DNA of 36,446 nt from Nocardia brevicatena NBRC 12119 (GCF_000308495.1 NZ_BAFU01000039.1:1-36446); one strand, 5' to 3'. Positions 25,987 through 34,261 are shown, counted from the stretch's first letter. Notes: generated by a model from the letters alone, not told the origin. Numbers and translations: made by a program.

Positions 25987-26036
25987 GTGCGGCGCATCGC
26001 CGCGGGGGCGGTGCGCGTCTCGAGCGTGCTGCCCGG

Positions 26037-26474
26037 TCAGCCTTCGACCCGTTTCTTCAGTTCTTTCAGCGCGGTATCGGTGATCACCTTCTCCGCCTTG
26101 CGTTTGAACATGCCGATCATCGGGATATTGAGGTCCACCGTGAGCTCGTAGACCACCTCGGTGCTGCCGTCCGGCCGCTCGATCAGCTCGTAGCGGCCGT
26201 CCTGCGTCTTCTGCAGATCACCGCTGACCAGGGTCCAGCTCACCGCCCTGTCGTCCGGCCGCCACGTGTACGACAGCACATAGGTGTCCTTGACAACCCC
26301 GGCGTCCAGGACGAACCGGGCCCTGCGGGCGCGACCGTCGGAACCGAACTCGAGCACCTCGACCGATTGGGCCGCCTCGACCCATTCCGGGTAGGACGGC
26401 AGATCGGCGATAACGGACATCACCTGCTCCGCGCGCGCCGCGATGACGATCGATCTCTGCGTCCGGTCGGCCAT
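26037..26474 (-). CDS. SRPBCC-family lipid/ligand-binding protein (Rv2185c-like)
   Basis: Protein of 145 residues, the full START/Bet v 1-like fold. It begins MADRTQRSIVIAARAEQVMSV, with the DLPSYPEWV turn typical of coenzyme Q-binding/polyketide-cyclase-like proteins, and ends in a basic helix. It probably binds a hydrophobic ligand. The start is ATG 26474 with AGGAACC upstream. Gene order suggests it works with the ATPase and the preceding SRPBCC protein, which is inference. Confidence 0.86.
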   Translation of the reverse strand: MADRTQRSIVIAARAEQVMSVIADLPSYPEWVEAAQSVEVLEFGSDGRARRARFVLDAGVVKDTYVLSYTWRPDDRAVSWTLVSGDLQKTQDGRYELIERPDGSTEVVYELTVDLNIPMIGMFKRKAEKVITDTALKELKKRVEG

Positions 26475-26517
26475 GGGGTTCTGCGGTTCCTTTCGACGAA
26501 GTGTCCGGTGGTGAATC

Positions 26518-26904
26518 TCAGGAAGCGATCGGGGCGACGCCGGCCGGCCGGTCGGCTTCCAGCCGGTCCTTGAGTTCGAACGACATGACCTTGCCCGCCA
26601 CCCGCCGGACCCGGTTGGCCTCCGCCAGCCGGCGCGGCGGCAGCGGGTTCGGGGGTTCGGCATGCAGGAAGTAGTGCAGGATCACCCCGTCGAGGGCGGG
26701 ACAGGGCTCCAGCCACACTTCCATGGTGCCGGTGAGACCGCCCTGTACCGTCCAGCGAATTCCCTTGTCGCCGCGATCTTCTCGGATATCCAGTGTCAGA
26801 TCCGGCCACCACCGTCGCCACCGGCCCGGTTCGGCCAGCAGGGCGGCCACGGCGGCGCCGGGGGCGGCGACGAACGTCTGGTCTGCGACCTGGATGCTGC
26901 TCAC
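26518..26904 (-). CDS. SRPBCC-family protein (Rv2186c-like)
   Basis: Protein of 128 residues. The N-terminus MSSIQVADQTFVAAPGAAVAALLAEPGRW and the following WPDLTLDI fit the helix-grip fold; it is diverged from the second SRPBCC protein and shorter. Function unknown. The GTG at 26904 has TACGCT at 7-nt spacing, making it the likely first gene of the operon down to the ROK kinase. In M. tuberculosis a fadD gene lies between this position and pimB'; here it is replaced by repeat copy 4. Confidence 0.8.
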   Translation of the reverse strand: MSSIQVADQTFVAAPGAAVAALLAEPGRWRRWWPDLTLDIREDRGDKGIRWTVQGGLTGTMEVWLEPCPALDGVILHYFLHAEPPNPLPPRRLAEANRVRRVAGKVMSFELKDRLEADRPAGVAPIAS

Positions 26905-26911
26905 ACTGGTG

Positions 26912-26917
26912 AGCGTA
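26912..26917 (-). promoter_or_regulatory. SRPBCC operon -10 hexamer (leaderless promoter)
   Basis: TACGCT plus 7 nt leads to GTG (26904). It is the likely promoter for the five-gene run down to the ROK kinase. Confidence 0.55.
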
Positions 26918-26977
26918 ATGGATCGGCGTTCGGCCCCGTCGGGTGCTGGTCCCGACGGGCACCCTGCGTGGTAGCGA

Positions 26978-27166
26978 CGTCACCCACCTGCACCTACCCC
27001 GGCTCACCCAATGCGCCGAGTCGTACGAGGCCCACAAAGGGTTGCGGCCCGTCTCGCGTTTCAGCGCCCGAAGCGCATGCGCCGAAGGCGCGAGTCTCGG
27101 GCGCTGAAACGCGAGACCCGCCAGGGCCGCAACCCCGCGCCGGCGGAGCCGGCGCAATCAGACACA
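26978..27166 (-). repeat. Modular interspersed repeat, full copy 4
   Basis: Head CAATCAGACACA abuts the pimB' stop codon. Core at 27039-27135 has perfect 21-bp arms at 27051-27071 and 27097-27117. Head hairpin GCGCCGGC-GGA-GCCGGCGC is as in copy 2. The tail carries GGCCTCGTACGACTCGGCGC and is more diverged toward 26978. The left boundary is approximate. Confidence 0.88.
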
Positions 27167-27168
27167 GC

Positions 27169-28296
27169 TCATGCCAGCAGCTGCCGCAGGCGGGCGCCGA
27201 GGGTGTCCCAGCGCCAATATTGTTCCACCCACCGCCGTCCGGCCGCGCCCATGGCCGCCGCGGCGTCGCGGTCGGCGAGGAGACCGGAGACCGCCTCCAC
27301 GATCTCGTCCTCGCGGCACCCGTCCACCACGCGGCCGGTCCTGCCCTCGATCACCGTCTCCGGGGCCCCGCCGGAGCGGCCGGCCACCACCGGGACCCCC
27401 GTGGCCGACGCCTCCAGATAGACGATGCCCAGCCCTTCCACGTCCAGCCCCGCGCCGCGGGTACGGGCCGGCATGGCGAAGACATCCGCGATGGTGTGGT
27501 GGGCGGCCAGCTCCGCGGCCGGCACCCGACCGACGAACACCACGCTGTCGCTCACCTCGCAGGCCTGCGCCAGTCCGCGCAACCGCTCCTGGTACGGGCC
27601 GCCACCGGCGATCACCAGCACTGCGCCCGATACTCGTTCCCGGATCCGGCGCATGGCGACGATCAGGGCGTCCTGGCCCTTGCGGGGGACCAGCCGGGAC
27701 AGGCACAGCACCGTCGGGCGGTCACCGAGTCCATAGCGGCGGCGCAGTTCCGCGCGCGCCGCCGGATCCGGTCGGAACGTCTCGGTGTCCACGCCCGGCG
27801 GCAGATACTCCAGCGCCGCGTTCGGCCCGAACGCGGCGGCGAACCGCCCCCGCGTGTACTTGCTGACGTAGGTCACCACATCGGTGTGCTCGCCGATGGC
27901 ACGCAGCGCCTGTCGCCCGGCCGGAACCATCGACCAGCCGACCTCGTGGCCGTGGGTACTGGCCAGAATCCGTTCCGCGCCCACCCGCCGCAGCATCGGC
28001 GACAGCAGCGCCAGCGGCGCCGCCGCGCCGAACCAGACCGTATCGCAGTGTTCGTCGCGCAGCAGTTTCCGTGCCCGCCGCAGCACCGCCGGGGTCGGCA
28101 GCATCAGCGTGGTGGGGTGGCGGATCACCTGGTACTTCTGCTCGGCGTCGAACTTGATGTGGCTGTCTCCCCGCCATCGCGGCGCGTACACCACCAGCCC
28201 GTCCGGCGGCAGCTGCCCGGCCAATGCCTGCAGGTACGACTGGATACCTCCCGGTCGGGGCGGGAAATCATTGGTAACCAGCAGAGTTCGAGCCAT
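27169..28296 (-). CDS. pimB': GDP-mannose-dependent alpha-(1-6)-phosphatidylinositol monomannoside mannosyltransferase
   Basis: Protein of 375 residues, GT4 family with a GT-B fold. N-terminal VTNDFPPRPGGIQSYLQALA is the acceptor-side motif. The C-terminal domain has LCLSRLVPRKGQDALI and the GLDVEGLGIVYLEASATGVPVVAG nucleotide-sugar motif with the EX7E-type Glu residues. PimB' adds the second mannose to PIM1 in the synthesis of phosphatidylinositol mannosides and lipomannan. The ATG at 28296 has TAGGTT at 7-nt spacing; the long extension upstream is a shadow of the metallopeptidase gene. Homolog of Rv2188c. Confidence 0.93.
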   Translation of the reverse strand: MARTLLVTNDFPPRPGGIQSYLQALAGQLPPDGLVVYAPRWRGDSHIKFDAEQKYQVIRHPTTLMLPTPAVLRRARKLLRDEHCDTVWFGAAAPLALLSPMLRRVGAERILASTHGHEVGWSMVPAGRQALRAIGEHTDVVTYVSKYTRGRFAAAFGPNAALEYLPPGVDTETFRPDPAARAELRRRYGLGDRPTVLCLSRLVPRKGQDALIVAMRRIRERVSGAVLVIAGGGPYQERLRGLAQACEVSDSVVFVGRVPAAELAAHHTIADVFAMPARTRGAGLDVEGLGIVYLEASATGVPVVAGRSGGAPETVIEGRTGRVVDGCREDEIVEAVSGLLADRDAAAAMGAAGRRWVEQYWRWDTLGARLRQLLA

Positions 28297-28303
28297 ACCC
28301 GAC

Positions 28304-28309
28304 AACCTA
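28304..28309 (-). promoter_or_regulatory. pimB' -10 hexamer (leaderless promoter)
   Basis: TAGGTT plus 7 nt leads to ATG (28296). It gives pimB' its own promoter in the 25-bp gap after the metallopeptidase gene. Confidence 0.55.
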
Positions 28310-28321
28310 CTGGGTGCCCGC

Positions 28322-29314
28322 TCAGTGCCCGCGAGCGGTGAGCCAGGCGCGCCATTCGGCGACTGTGGCCACCCGGGTGGTGCCGAGGACCTCGCGGAAC
28401 ACGGTGTCGTGGCCGGGCGGGGTGCGCGCGCCGGTGGCGAGACGGCGGTAGAGGGCGACCAGGCGGGGCTCTCCATATTTCTCCGCGAGGTAGGCGCAGG
28501 CCGACCAAGCGAGTTCGTAGGCGGTGGCGGCCCGGTCGCCGCCGAACAGGGCGTCGGTCGGGAGATCGGTGGGTACGGACCCGGTACGCAGTTCGGCGGC
28601 GAGGGTCGGAGCGATGGTGGAGAAGGGGCGGGTGGTGCCGCGCTGGGCGGCGTACTCGGCGAAACCCTCCAGCATCCACAGCGGTGACCCGTCCACGGTG
28701 GCGGCACGGGTGGCGATATGGGTGAGTTCGTGGCGCAGCAGGGTGCGCAGTTCGGCGGGGTCGAGACGGCGGGCGGTATCGGGGCCGAATACCACGCGCT
28801 GACCGGTGGGCCGGGCGCCCGGCGCGAAGGGGTCAGCGACACTGACCGCGGCGACCTCCCCGGACAGCCGATCGGGGACGCGGGCCAGAGCGGCGAATTC
28901 GGCGGGGGTCGAGGCGATCACCACCACGGGGGAGCGGGACCAGTCCGAGCCCCACAGTTCGGTGATGGACGCGGTGGCCGCGGCGAGGTCGCCGGCGAGG
29001 ACACCGATCTGCTCCTGCCGGTCGGGGTGGCCGACCACCAGGGCCGGCTCGTCCGCGCCGGTCGCCACCTGGTGCACGCGCACCGGGCCGTTGGGTTCGG
29101 TGATGCGGCGGATCTCGGCCAGTCGCGGATCCGCATGCGGCGACCGCTGCGACGATTCGGCGGGCTCGGCGTGGTCCGCGTCGACCGTGCCGGTGGAGGA
29201 ATACGGAAGCAGCAGGGCCGCGCCGATACCGGCCGACAGCACGAGCATCGCGGCGACGAGTACGAAACAGGCGTGTCGCCGCACTGTCCGGGCGCGTGGT
29301 CGCCGCGGGAACAC
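28322..29314 (-). CDS. Membrane-anchored zinc metallopeptidase-like protein (gluzincin)
   Basis: Protein of 330 residues. An N-terminal membrane helix (FVLVAAMLVLSAGIGAALLL, about 17-36) is followed by an extracytoplasmic domain. The zinc motif HELTH is at 195-199, with a third Glu ligand likely in LEGFAEY (Glu216 or Glu220). This HExxH ... E pattern is that of small gluzincin peptidases. It may process proteins in the cell envelope; the substrate is unknown. The GTG at 29314 lies only 4 nt after the upstream NlpC/P60 gene stop, so the two are probably translationally coupled. A role in cell-wall hydrolase maturation is conjecture from this context. Confidence 0.8.
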   Translation of the reverse strand: MFPRRPRARTVRRHACFVLVAAMLVLSAGIGAALLLPYSSTGTVDADHAEPAESSQRSPHADPRLAEIRRITEPNGPVRVHQVATGADEPALVVGHPDRQEQIGVLAGDLAAATASITELWGSDWSRSPVVVIASTPAEFAALARVPDRLSGEVAAVSVADPFAPGARPTGQRVVFGPDTARRLDPAELRTLLRHELTHIATRAATVDGSPLWMLEGFAEYAAQRGTTRPFSTIAPTLAAELRTGSVPTDLPTDALFGGDRAATAYELAWSACAYLAEKYGEPRLVALYRRLATGARTPPGHDTVFREVLGTTRVATVAEWRAWLTARGH

Positions 29315-29318
29315 GACG

Positions 29319-30392
29319 TCAGAAACGCCGGGCCGAATGGTACGGAGTCGAATCCATGGGGGCGACCGCCACCGGAACTCCGAAGGTGGAGGCGTGCAGC
29401 ATCAGGCCGTTGCCCGCGTAGATGCCCACGTGGGAGATGTCGTTGTAGAAGAACACCACATCACCGGGCTGCAGGTCCGTCCGGTCGACCGGGGTGCCGA
29501 AGTTCGCCTGCGCGGAACTGGTGCGCGGTACGTCCTTGCCGACCTGTTTGAACGCCCATTGCACCAGGCCGGAGCAGTCGAACTGGTCCGGGCCGGTCGC
29601 GCCCCACACATAGGGGTCGCCGACGCGGGTGAGTCCGGCGGCCAGGGCGCTGGCACCGTTGCCGGGCACCAGGTCTCTCAGCAGGCTGTCGCGATCGAAT
29701 CCGGGCGGGAACGGTGAACCGGCCAGGGCGGCCTTGTCCTGGGCGGACAGGGTGCCCCAGGCTTCGATCACCGTGCTGATTGCGCCGGACAGCTCGGCCT
29801 GTTTGCGCTGGAGGTCGGTACGGACGGCGTTCGCCTGGTCGGCGGCCGCGCGGGCGGCGTCGGCGATGGCCCGGGCGGCGGATTCCGCGTCGGTGGCCGC
29901 GTCGGTCGCGGCCTTGTAGCGCTTCAGCTGGTCGGAGGTCTGGGCCGCCACCACCTCGAGGGTCGACATCTGGTCCAGCAGTTGCTGCGGGGAATCGCTG
30001 ACGAGCACCGAGAACAGACGGTTGGTCCGGGCGCCCTGGTAGGCGGCGATGGCGGTGCGGTCGATGACCGGGCGGTATCGATTCACCTCGGCGCGGGCGG
30101 CGTCGACGGCAGCGGTGGCGGTGGCGAGTTTCGCCTCGGCATCACGCTGCACGGCCAGTTTGGCGTCGAGATCGGCCTGCGCGCCCAGCGCCTGCTGGTT
30201 CAGCTGTTCGGTCCGGCGGGACAGATCGACGATCTGTTGGACGGCCTCGCTCGCCGTGGTGGGCGTGGTCGGCATGGCCGGCGGGTCGGCGCTCGACGGG
30301 GCACCACCCCACAGGGTGACCGCGAGAACGCTCGCGGCGAGGGCGGCGCGTGCTGACCGTCTCGTACCGTGATTCCGAGGGTGTGCTGCCAC
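29319..30392 (-). CDS. ripC: NlpC/P60 peptidoglycan hydrolase with coiled-coil domain (RipC-like)
   Basis: Protein of 357 residues. A signal peptide (to about residue 36, ...GGAPSSADP) is followed by a long helical coiled coil (about 45-220), then the NlpC/P60 endopeptidase domain. The catalytic triad is Cys273 in FDCSGLVQW, His321 in SHVGIY and His333. It cleaves between D-glutamate and diaminopimelate of peptidoglycan stems. The coiled-coil architecture matches mycobacterial RipC, whose activity depends on regulators such as FtsX. The GTG at 30392 has AGGAAGG about 12 nt upstream. A motif shared with the next NlpC gene lies 52-70 nt upstream. Confidence 0.9.
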   Translation of the reverse strand: MAAHPRNHGTRRSARAALAASVLAVTLWGGAPSSADPPAMPTTPTTASEAVQQIVDLSRRTEQLNQQALGAQADLDAKLAVQRDAEAKLATATAAVDAARAEVNRYRPVIDRTAIAAYQGARTNRLFSVLVSDSPQQLLDQMSTLEVVAAQTSDQLKRYKAATDAATDAESAARAIADAARAAADQANAVRTDLQRKQAELSGAISTVIEAWGTLSAQDKAALAGSPFPPGFDRDSLLRDLVPGNGASALAAGLTRVGDPYVWGATGPDQFDCSGLVQWAFKQVGKDVPRTSSAQANFGTPVDRTDLQPGDVVFFYNDISHVGIYAGNGLMLHASTFGVPVAVAPMDSTPYHSARRF

Positions 30393-30443
30393 GGGTGGGC
30401 GTGCCTTCCTGGTGAAGCCGTCGCCGGACGAACCTTGGGCGAA

Positions 30444-30462
30444 AGGTCTCGATTACATTACG
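30444..30462 (-). promoter_or_regulatory. Shared motif upstream of ripC
   Basis: On the minus strand this reads CGTAA-N6-CGAGACCT. The same pattern with identical spacing is at 31179-31197 before the second NlpC/P60 gene. Confidence 0.45.
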
Positions 30463-30545
30463 GAACGGCCCGTAGAGGTGTCCAGTACAGCACGAAACGG
30501 TCACACCGGGGCCGTTCGAGGTTGGCGCGGCCCCGGTGCCCGGGG

Positions 30546-31118
30546 TCAGTAGCGGCGCGCGCCCGTGAACGGCATGGACGAGATCGGGGCCACCTGCACC
30601 GAGCTACCCGAGTTCGGGGCGTGTACGACATTGCCGTTACCGGCGTACAGGCCGGAATGGCCACCGCCGTAGAACGACACCACATCGCCGAGTTGGAGCT
30701 GGTCGAATCCCACCGGGGTGCCCGCGGACAGCTGCGCGCCGCTGGTGCGCGGCAGTTCGACGCCCGCCTGGCGGTAGGCCCACTGCACCAGGCCCGAGCA
30801 GTCGAAGGCATTCGGGCCCGCGGCGCCGTACACATACGGGGCGCCCTGCTTGGACAGGGCCGCATCGAGGGCGAGTTCGCCGGCGGTCTCGGTGGGCGTG
30901 ACGAAGGGCGGCGGTGGGACTTGGCCGGCCTGGACACCTGGGATATTCGCCGGCACCGGGATCTCGTTCGGGACCTCGAACGTTCCGACACCGGGGACGG
31001 TCACCGGCTGGGCCGCGGCGGGGGCGGCGGGAAGCAGGAACGCGCCGAGGGTGGCCGCGCCGACGGCTCCGGCGGCGGCTGCGCGCCGCGCCTGTCGCTT
31101 GACGGTGTTGGTCGCCAT
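30546..31118 (-). CDS. Secreted NlpC/P60 hydrolase (RipD-like)
   Basis: Protein of 190 residues. Signal peptide to about residue 36 (AAPAAAQP), a Pro-rich linker (about 38-78), and an NlpC/P60 domain with Cys107 in FDCSGLVQW, His154 in GHSGLY and His166. No coiled coil is present. The catalytic triad is intact, unlike mycobacterial RipD, whose catalytic residues are changed and which binds peptidoglycan without cutting it. It is therefore more like RipB than RipD. The ATG at 31118 has GGGAG about 10 nt upstream. The extension to 31520 is rejected. Confidence 0.88.
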   Translation of the reverse strand: MATNTVKRQARRAAAAGAVGAATLGAFLLPAAPAAAQPVTVPGVGTFEVPNEIPVPANIPGVQAGQVPPPPFVTPTETAGELALDAALSKQGAPYVYGAAGPNAFDCSGLVQWAYRQAGVELPRTSGAQLSAGTPVGFDQLQLGDVVSFYGGGHSGLYAGNGNVVHAPNSGSSVQVAPISSMPFTGARRY

Positions 31119-31791
31119 GATGCGGTTACTCCCAATCTGGCCCCGCGCGTCGCGTCCGGTGACGCAACGAACTCCGCGAGGTCTCGGAAAGGTTACGAAC
31201 AGATCACGGTCTGTTGTAAAGATGCGACCCTCGCTGTACGCGAATGCCCCGGTCCTTGCGAAATTCCGAGTGCGAGAACTGTCACAGAGTCGCGGAAAGA
31301 TAACGATCGGGCGTATCGGGGTGCTCGCACCCGTGGGGTCCGCTCCGTGGACCGTGTGGCGAGCGCGGTCCATTGGTCGCAGATTTCCGCAGGTCGCCCA
31401 AGTGGAATTGGTCTGGAACCTGATCATTTCGGACCATGGATCGAGGTGGTCCTCGATTGCACTCTCCGCGGTGTCGCAATCCCCGGTATATGCCGGTGCA
31501 CCGCCCGGGATAAATAGCAATAAAGAATAATGTGTGATCTGTATCTCTTTTCGGTATGGAGATCATTTGGCAGGGGAATTCAGTTCGATTCCGCTTCATC
31601 TCACACACCGGTCTTGCGCCCCCGACTCTTTCGGCAGACCACAGCGAAGAAGCCCTGAAGCCGTGTCGAACCGATAGTGCCACGCGGGGAGGATAGAGAG
31701 ACGCACCGGATCCTCGGCCCACTCCCACCCGGGTGCCTTGCCTCGGCGGTCGGCTCTGCCCGGCCCGGCCGACACCTCCTCGGACGTCCCA
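31119..31791. other. Long gap between the NlpC/P60 gene and the AsnC-like gene
   Basis: About 670 bp without a convincing gene. 31119-31330 holds the NlpC/P60 leader and the shared motif. 31500-31600 is an AT-rich patch, e.g. ATAAATAGCAATAAAGAATA near 31509. No tRNA, riboswitch or repeat core is seen in this part. ORFs that run through are poorly supported. Confidence 0.5.
31179..31197 (-). promoter_or_regulatory. Shared motif upstream of the second NlpC/P60 gene
   Basis: On the minus strand this reads CGTAA-N6-CGAGACCT, as at 30444-30462. It lies 61-79 nt before the start. The GTAAC half resembles half-sites reported for MtrA; this is a suggestion only. Confidence 0.45.
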
Positions 31792-31830
31792 CCCCGACAG
31801 CGCCGCCGCCAGGCGGCGCAATCGAACACA
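31792..31830 (-). repeat. Core-less repeat head before the AsnC-like gene
   Basis: Hairpin GCGCCGCC (31800-31807) and GGCGGCGC (31812-31819), followed by CAATCGAACACA (31819-31830). It ends 13 nt before the -10 hexamer of the AsnC-like gene, so the -35 region lies in the repeat. Tail sequence on the left side is weak. Confidence 0.65.
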
Positions 31831-31842
31831 GCACACCCTGCC

Positions 31843-31848
31843 TAGGCT
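31843..31848 (+). promoter_or_regulatory. AsnC-like gene -10 hexamer (leaderless promoter)
   Basis: TAGGCT plus 6 nt leads to ATG (31855). Confidence 0.55.
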
Positions 31849-31854
31849 GTGGAC

Positions 31855-32130
31855 ATGATTACCGCGATCGTGATGATCAACTCCGACAACAGTCGGATCC
31901 CGGAGACCGCCCAGGCGCTCGCCGATACCGACGGCGTCGCCGAGGTGTATTCGTGCGCGGGTGACGTCGATCTGATCGCCGTGGTGCGGGTGCGCGACCA
32001 CGAGCAGATCGCCGACGTGGTGACCGGTGGAATCGATAAAACACCCGGCGTGATTCGGACCATCACGCATATCGCGTTCAAATCCTATTCCCGGGCCGAT
32101 GTGGAGGCCGGTTTCTCCCTGGGGGAGTAG
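31855..32130 (+). CDS. Stand-alone AsnC/Lrp ligand-binding (RAM) domain protein
   Basis: Protein of 91 residues ([12 protein letters not shown]...). It has the RAM fold of Lrp/AsnC regulators ([21 protein letters not shown], then [13 protein letters not shown]) without a DNA-binding domain. Such proteins bind amino acids and may form oligomers or partner with full-length regulators. The ATG is preferred over the GTG at 31849, which would place the start two codons upstream. It converges on trpD, whose product competes for chorismate-derived flux, but a role in tryptophan control is speculation. Confidence 0.85.
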   Translation: MITAIVMINSDNSRIPETAQALADTDGVAEVYSCAGDVDLIAVVRVRDHEQIADVVTGGIDKTPGVIRTITHIAFKSYSRADVEAGFSLGE

Positions 32131-32149
32131 CACCTCCCGGCGGGGCGCC

Positions 32150-33202
32150 TCAGTTCTCGCCGAGCGCCTCGGCGAGTTTCACCCAACGGTTCAGCAGTGC
32201 CGCCGCGCCGCCGTTGTCGATGGCGGAGGCGGCGCGCTCGATCCCCGCCCCGAGGGGATCGTCGAGATCGGCATCCGGATCGGCGCCCCTGGACAGTTCA
32301 TAGGCCACGATCGCGGCCGCCGAGTTCACCAGCACCGCATCGCGGACCGGTCCAGGGGTACCGGCCAGGACGTCCCGGGCCACCCCGGCATTGACCCGGG
32401 CATCGCCGCCGCGCAGGGCGTCCAGGTCGACGCGGGGAATGCCGAGCCGGGTGGGGTCGATGACGGTGCGCCGCATCCGTCCGCCCGACACCACCCACGC
32501 GTCGGTGACATCGGAGGTGGTGATCTCGTCCAGGCCGTCCCGGCCGCGTACCACCAGCGCACTCGCGCCACGTTGGACGAACACCCCGGCGACGGTCTCC
32601 AGAAGTTCCGGGAAGGCGCAGCCGACCAGACCCGCGCGCGGCCGCGCCGGATTGGTGAGTGGGCCGAGCACATTGAAGACGGTCGGAATACCGATCTCTT
32701 TACGGGCGGGACCGGCGAAACGCAGACCGGAATGGAACAGTGGCGCAAAGCAGAAACCGATACCCACCTCACGGACACACCGGGCCACCGATTCCGGGCC
32801 GAGTGCGAGCCGGACACCGAGCGCTTCGAGCATATCGGCGCCGCCGCTCTTCGAGGACGCCGCCCGATTGCCGTGCTTGACCACCGGGACCCCGGCCGCG
32901 GCGACCACGATCGAGGACATGGTGGAGATGTTCACCGAGCCGGACCGGTCACCGCCGGTGCCGACGATATCCACCGCGTCGCCGTCGATGGGAACCAGTC
33001 GGGCGCGTCCGAGCATGCCGGTCGCCATACCGGACAGTTCGGTGGGGGTCGGGCCCTTGATCTTGAGCGCGATACCGAACGCGGCGATCTGGGCCGAGGT
33101 GGCGTTGTCGGAGAAGATCTCGTCGATTACCCAGGTCGCCTCGTCCGCGGTCAGGTCGCCGCCATCGGCGAGGGTTCCGAGCACCTGGGACCAACTGCGC
33201 AC
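32150..33202 (-). CDS. trpD: Anthranilate phosphoribosyltransferase
   Basis: Protein of 350 residues, second step of tryptophan synthesis: anthranilate plus PRPP gives phosphoribosylanthranilate. PRPP motif [18 protein letters not shown] and the [21 protein letters not shown] segment are clear; Lys/Arg residues and [10 protein letters not shown] also fit. AGGAGG touches the in-frame ATG at 33208, leaving no spacing, while the GTG at 33202 has 6 nt; I use the GTG. The ATG form would add two residues. Homolog of Rv2192c. The product is the substrate of TrpF. Confidence 0.93.
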   Translation of the reverse strand: MRSWSQVLGTLADGGDLTADEATWVIDEIFSDNATSAQIAAFGIALKIKGPTPTELSGMATGMLGRARLVPIDGDAVDIVGTGGDRSGSVNISTMSSIVVAAAGVPVVKHGNRAASSKSGGADMLEALGVRLALGPESVARCVREVGIGFCFAPLFHSGLRFAGPARKEIGIPTVFNVLGPLTNPARPRAGLVGCAFPELLETVAGVFVQRGASALVVRGRDGLDEITTSDVTDAWVVSGGRMRRTVIDPTRLGIPRVDLDALRGGDARVNAGVARDVLAGTPGPVRDAVLVNSAAAIVAYELSRGADPDADLDDPLGAGIERAASAIDNGGAAALLNRWVKLAEALGEN

Positions 33203-33213
33203 GCTCATCCTCC

Positions 33214-33365
33214 TGTGTTCGATCGCGCCGCCCGGCGGCGGCACGGGTCGGGCCTTGTGGCGACCTGCCTGCCGGTCGCGCGGGCGGGGGTCTCGTGCCC
33301 GCAGGGTCTTCTCTCCCCGTACGACGCCGCTGCCGCGGCCACGCTCCGGATCGGTCCGGGCCCCG
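33214..33365 (+). repeat. Core-less repeat copy between trpD and ctaE
   Basis: Head TGTGTTCGATCGCGCC, with hairpin CGCCGCC-C-GGCGGCG, starts within 12 nt of the trpD start. GTCTCGTGCCC and ACGCTCCGGATCGGTCCGGG (about 33341-33360) match the tail of the other copies. The head faces trpD. Confidence 0.6.
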
Positions 33366-33646
33366 CCGTTCTGGTCGATCGGACCGCCGGGGGCGAGGCC
33401 GACCGGAGTGTCACGGGTAAGAGGGGCGGTTCACCGATCCGCCGACCGATCCCGCCCGTGGTCAGCATAGGCGCGCGTCGCTGTCCGCGCTGTTCGGGAG
33501 TCGATCGGCGCGCAGACGGGAATCCGGATCCCGCAACACGCCAGGAGGCGGCCGGGACGGCTCGGGGCTCGGCGTTTCCTGATACGAAGCGCCAAGATCG
33601 GAACCCGGCTACGCCCGTCGTACTACGAAGGGTCATACTTACCCCC
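33366..33646. other. ctaE upstream region
   Basis: No gene or further repeat is clear. CATACT at 7-nt spacing before the GTG at 33647 is a possible leaderless -10, but it lacks the initial T of TANNNT. Confidence 0.35.
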
Positions 33647-34261
33647 GTGACGACCGCAGTAGGTACCTCAGGATCGGCCATAACCCAGCGTGTGCATTCG
33701 CTGAACCGGCCCAATATGGTCAGCGTCGGTACCATCATCTGGCTGTCCAGCGAGCTGATGTTCTTCGCCGGCCTCTTCGCGATGTACTTCGTCGCGCGCG
33801 CCCAGGCTCCGGAGGGTGGGTGGCCGCCGGAGCCCACCCAGCTGAACCTGGCCCTGGCCGTCCCGGTGACCACGGTGCTGATCGCCTCCTCGTTCACCTG
33901 CCAGATGGGCGTGTTCGCGGCCGAGCGCGGTGATGTGTTCGGGCTGCGCCGCTGGTATGTCCTCACCTTCTTCATGGGCCTGTTCTTCGTCCTCGGGCAG
34001 GGCTACGAGTACTACTCGCTGGCAGGCGAGGGCACCACCATTTCGAGTAGCTCCTACGGTTCGGTGTTCTTCATCACCACCGGTTTCCACGGTCTGCACG
34101 TCATCGGTGGTCTGATCGCCTTCCTGTTCCTGCTCGCGCGCACCAAGATGAGCAAGTTCACCCCGGCGCAGGCCACCGCCGCGATCGTCGTCTCCTACTA
34201 CTGGCACTTCGTCGACATCGTCTGGATCGGGCTGTTCGGCACGATCTACTTCGTCCGCTGA
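33647..34261 (+). CDS. ctaE: Cytochrome c oxidase (aa3) subunit III
   Basis: Protein of 204 residues with five membrane helices, part of the haem-copper oxidase. Family blocks include [43 protein letters not shown], and the C-terminal [20 protein letters not shown]. Subunit III stabilises the catalytic subunit I, whose gene is not in this window. The GTG at 33647 is chosen; the in-frame extension upstream crosses trpD antisense and is a shadow. The qcr genes follow after 45 bp. Confidence 0.94.
   Translation: MTTAVGTSGSAITQRVHSLNRPNMVSVGTIIWLSSELMFFAGLFAMYFVARAQAPEGGWPPEPTQLNLALAVPVTTVLIASSFTCQMGVFAAERGDVFGLRRWYVLTFFMGLFFVLGQGYEYYSLAGEGTTISSSSYGSVFFITTGFHGLHVIGGLIAFLFLLARTKMSKFTPAQATAAIVVSYYWHFVDIVWIGLFGTIYFVR

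Noticed and set aside
31119-31330. A ydaO/c-di-AMP riboswitch before the NlpC/P60 gene
   Set aside because: Such riboswitches often precede these genes in actinobacteria, but I could not find the expected conserved stems here. A covariance search would be needed.
31575-31605. GTTCGATTCC resembling a tRNA T-loop
   Set aside because: The flanking bases do not form a T-stem, and no D or anticodon arms or CCA end are present.
31282-32133. A 283-residue minus-strand ORF in the gap and over the AsnC-like gene
   Set aside because: The frame is antisense to a clear AsnC-type gene, and the rest has no recognised motif or ribosome binding site.
32099-33646. In-frame extension of ctaE over trpD
   Set aside because: It is antisense to trpD and has no resemblance to subunit III; the GTG at 33647 gives the normal length.
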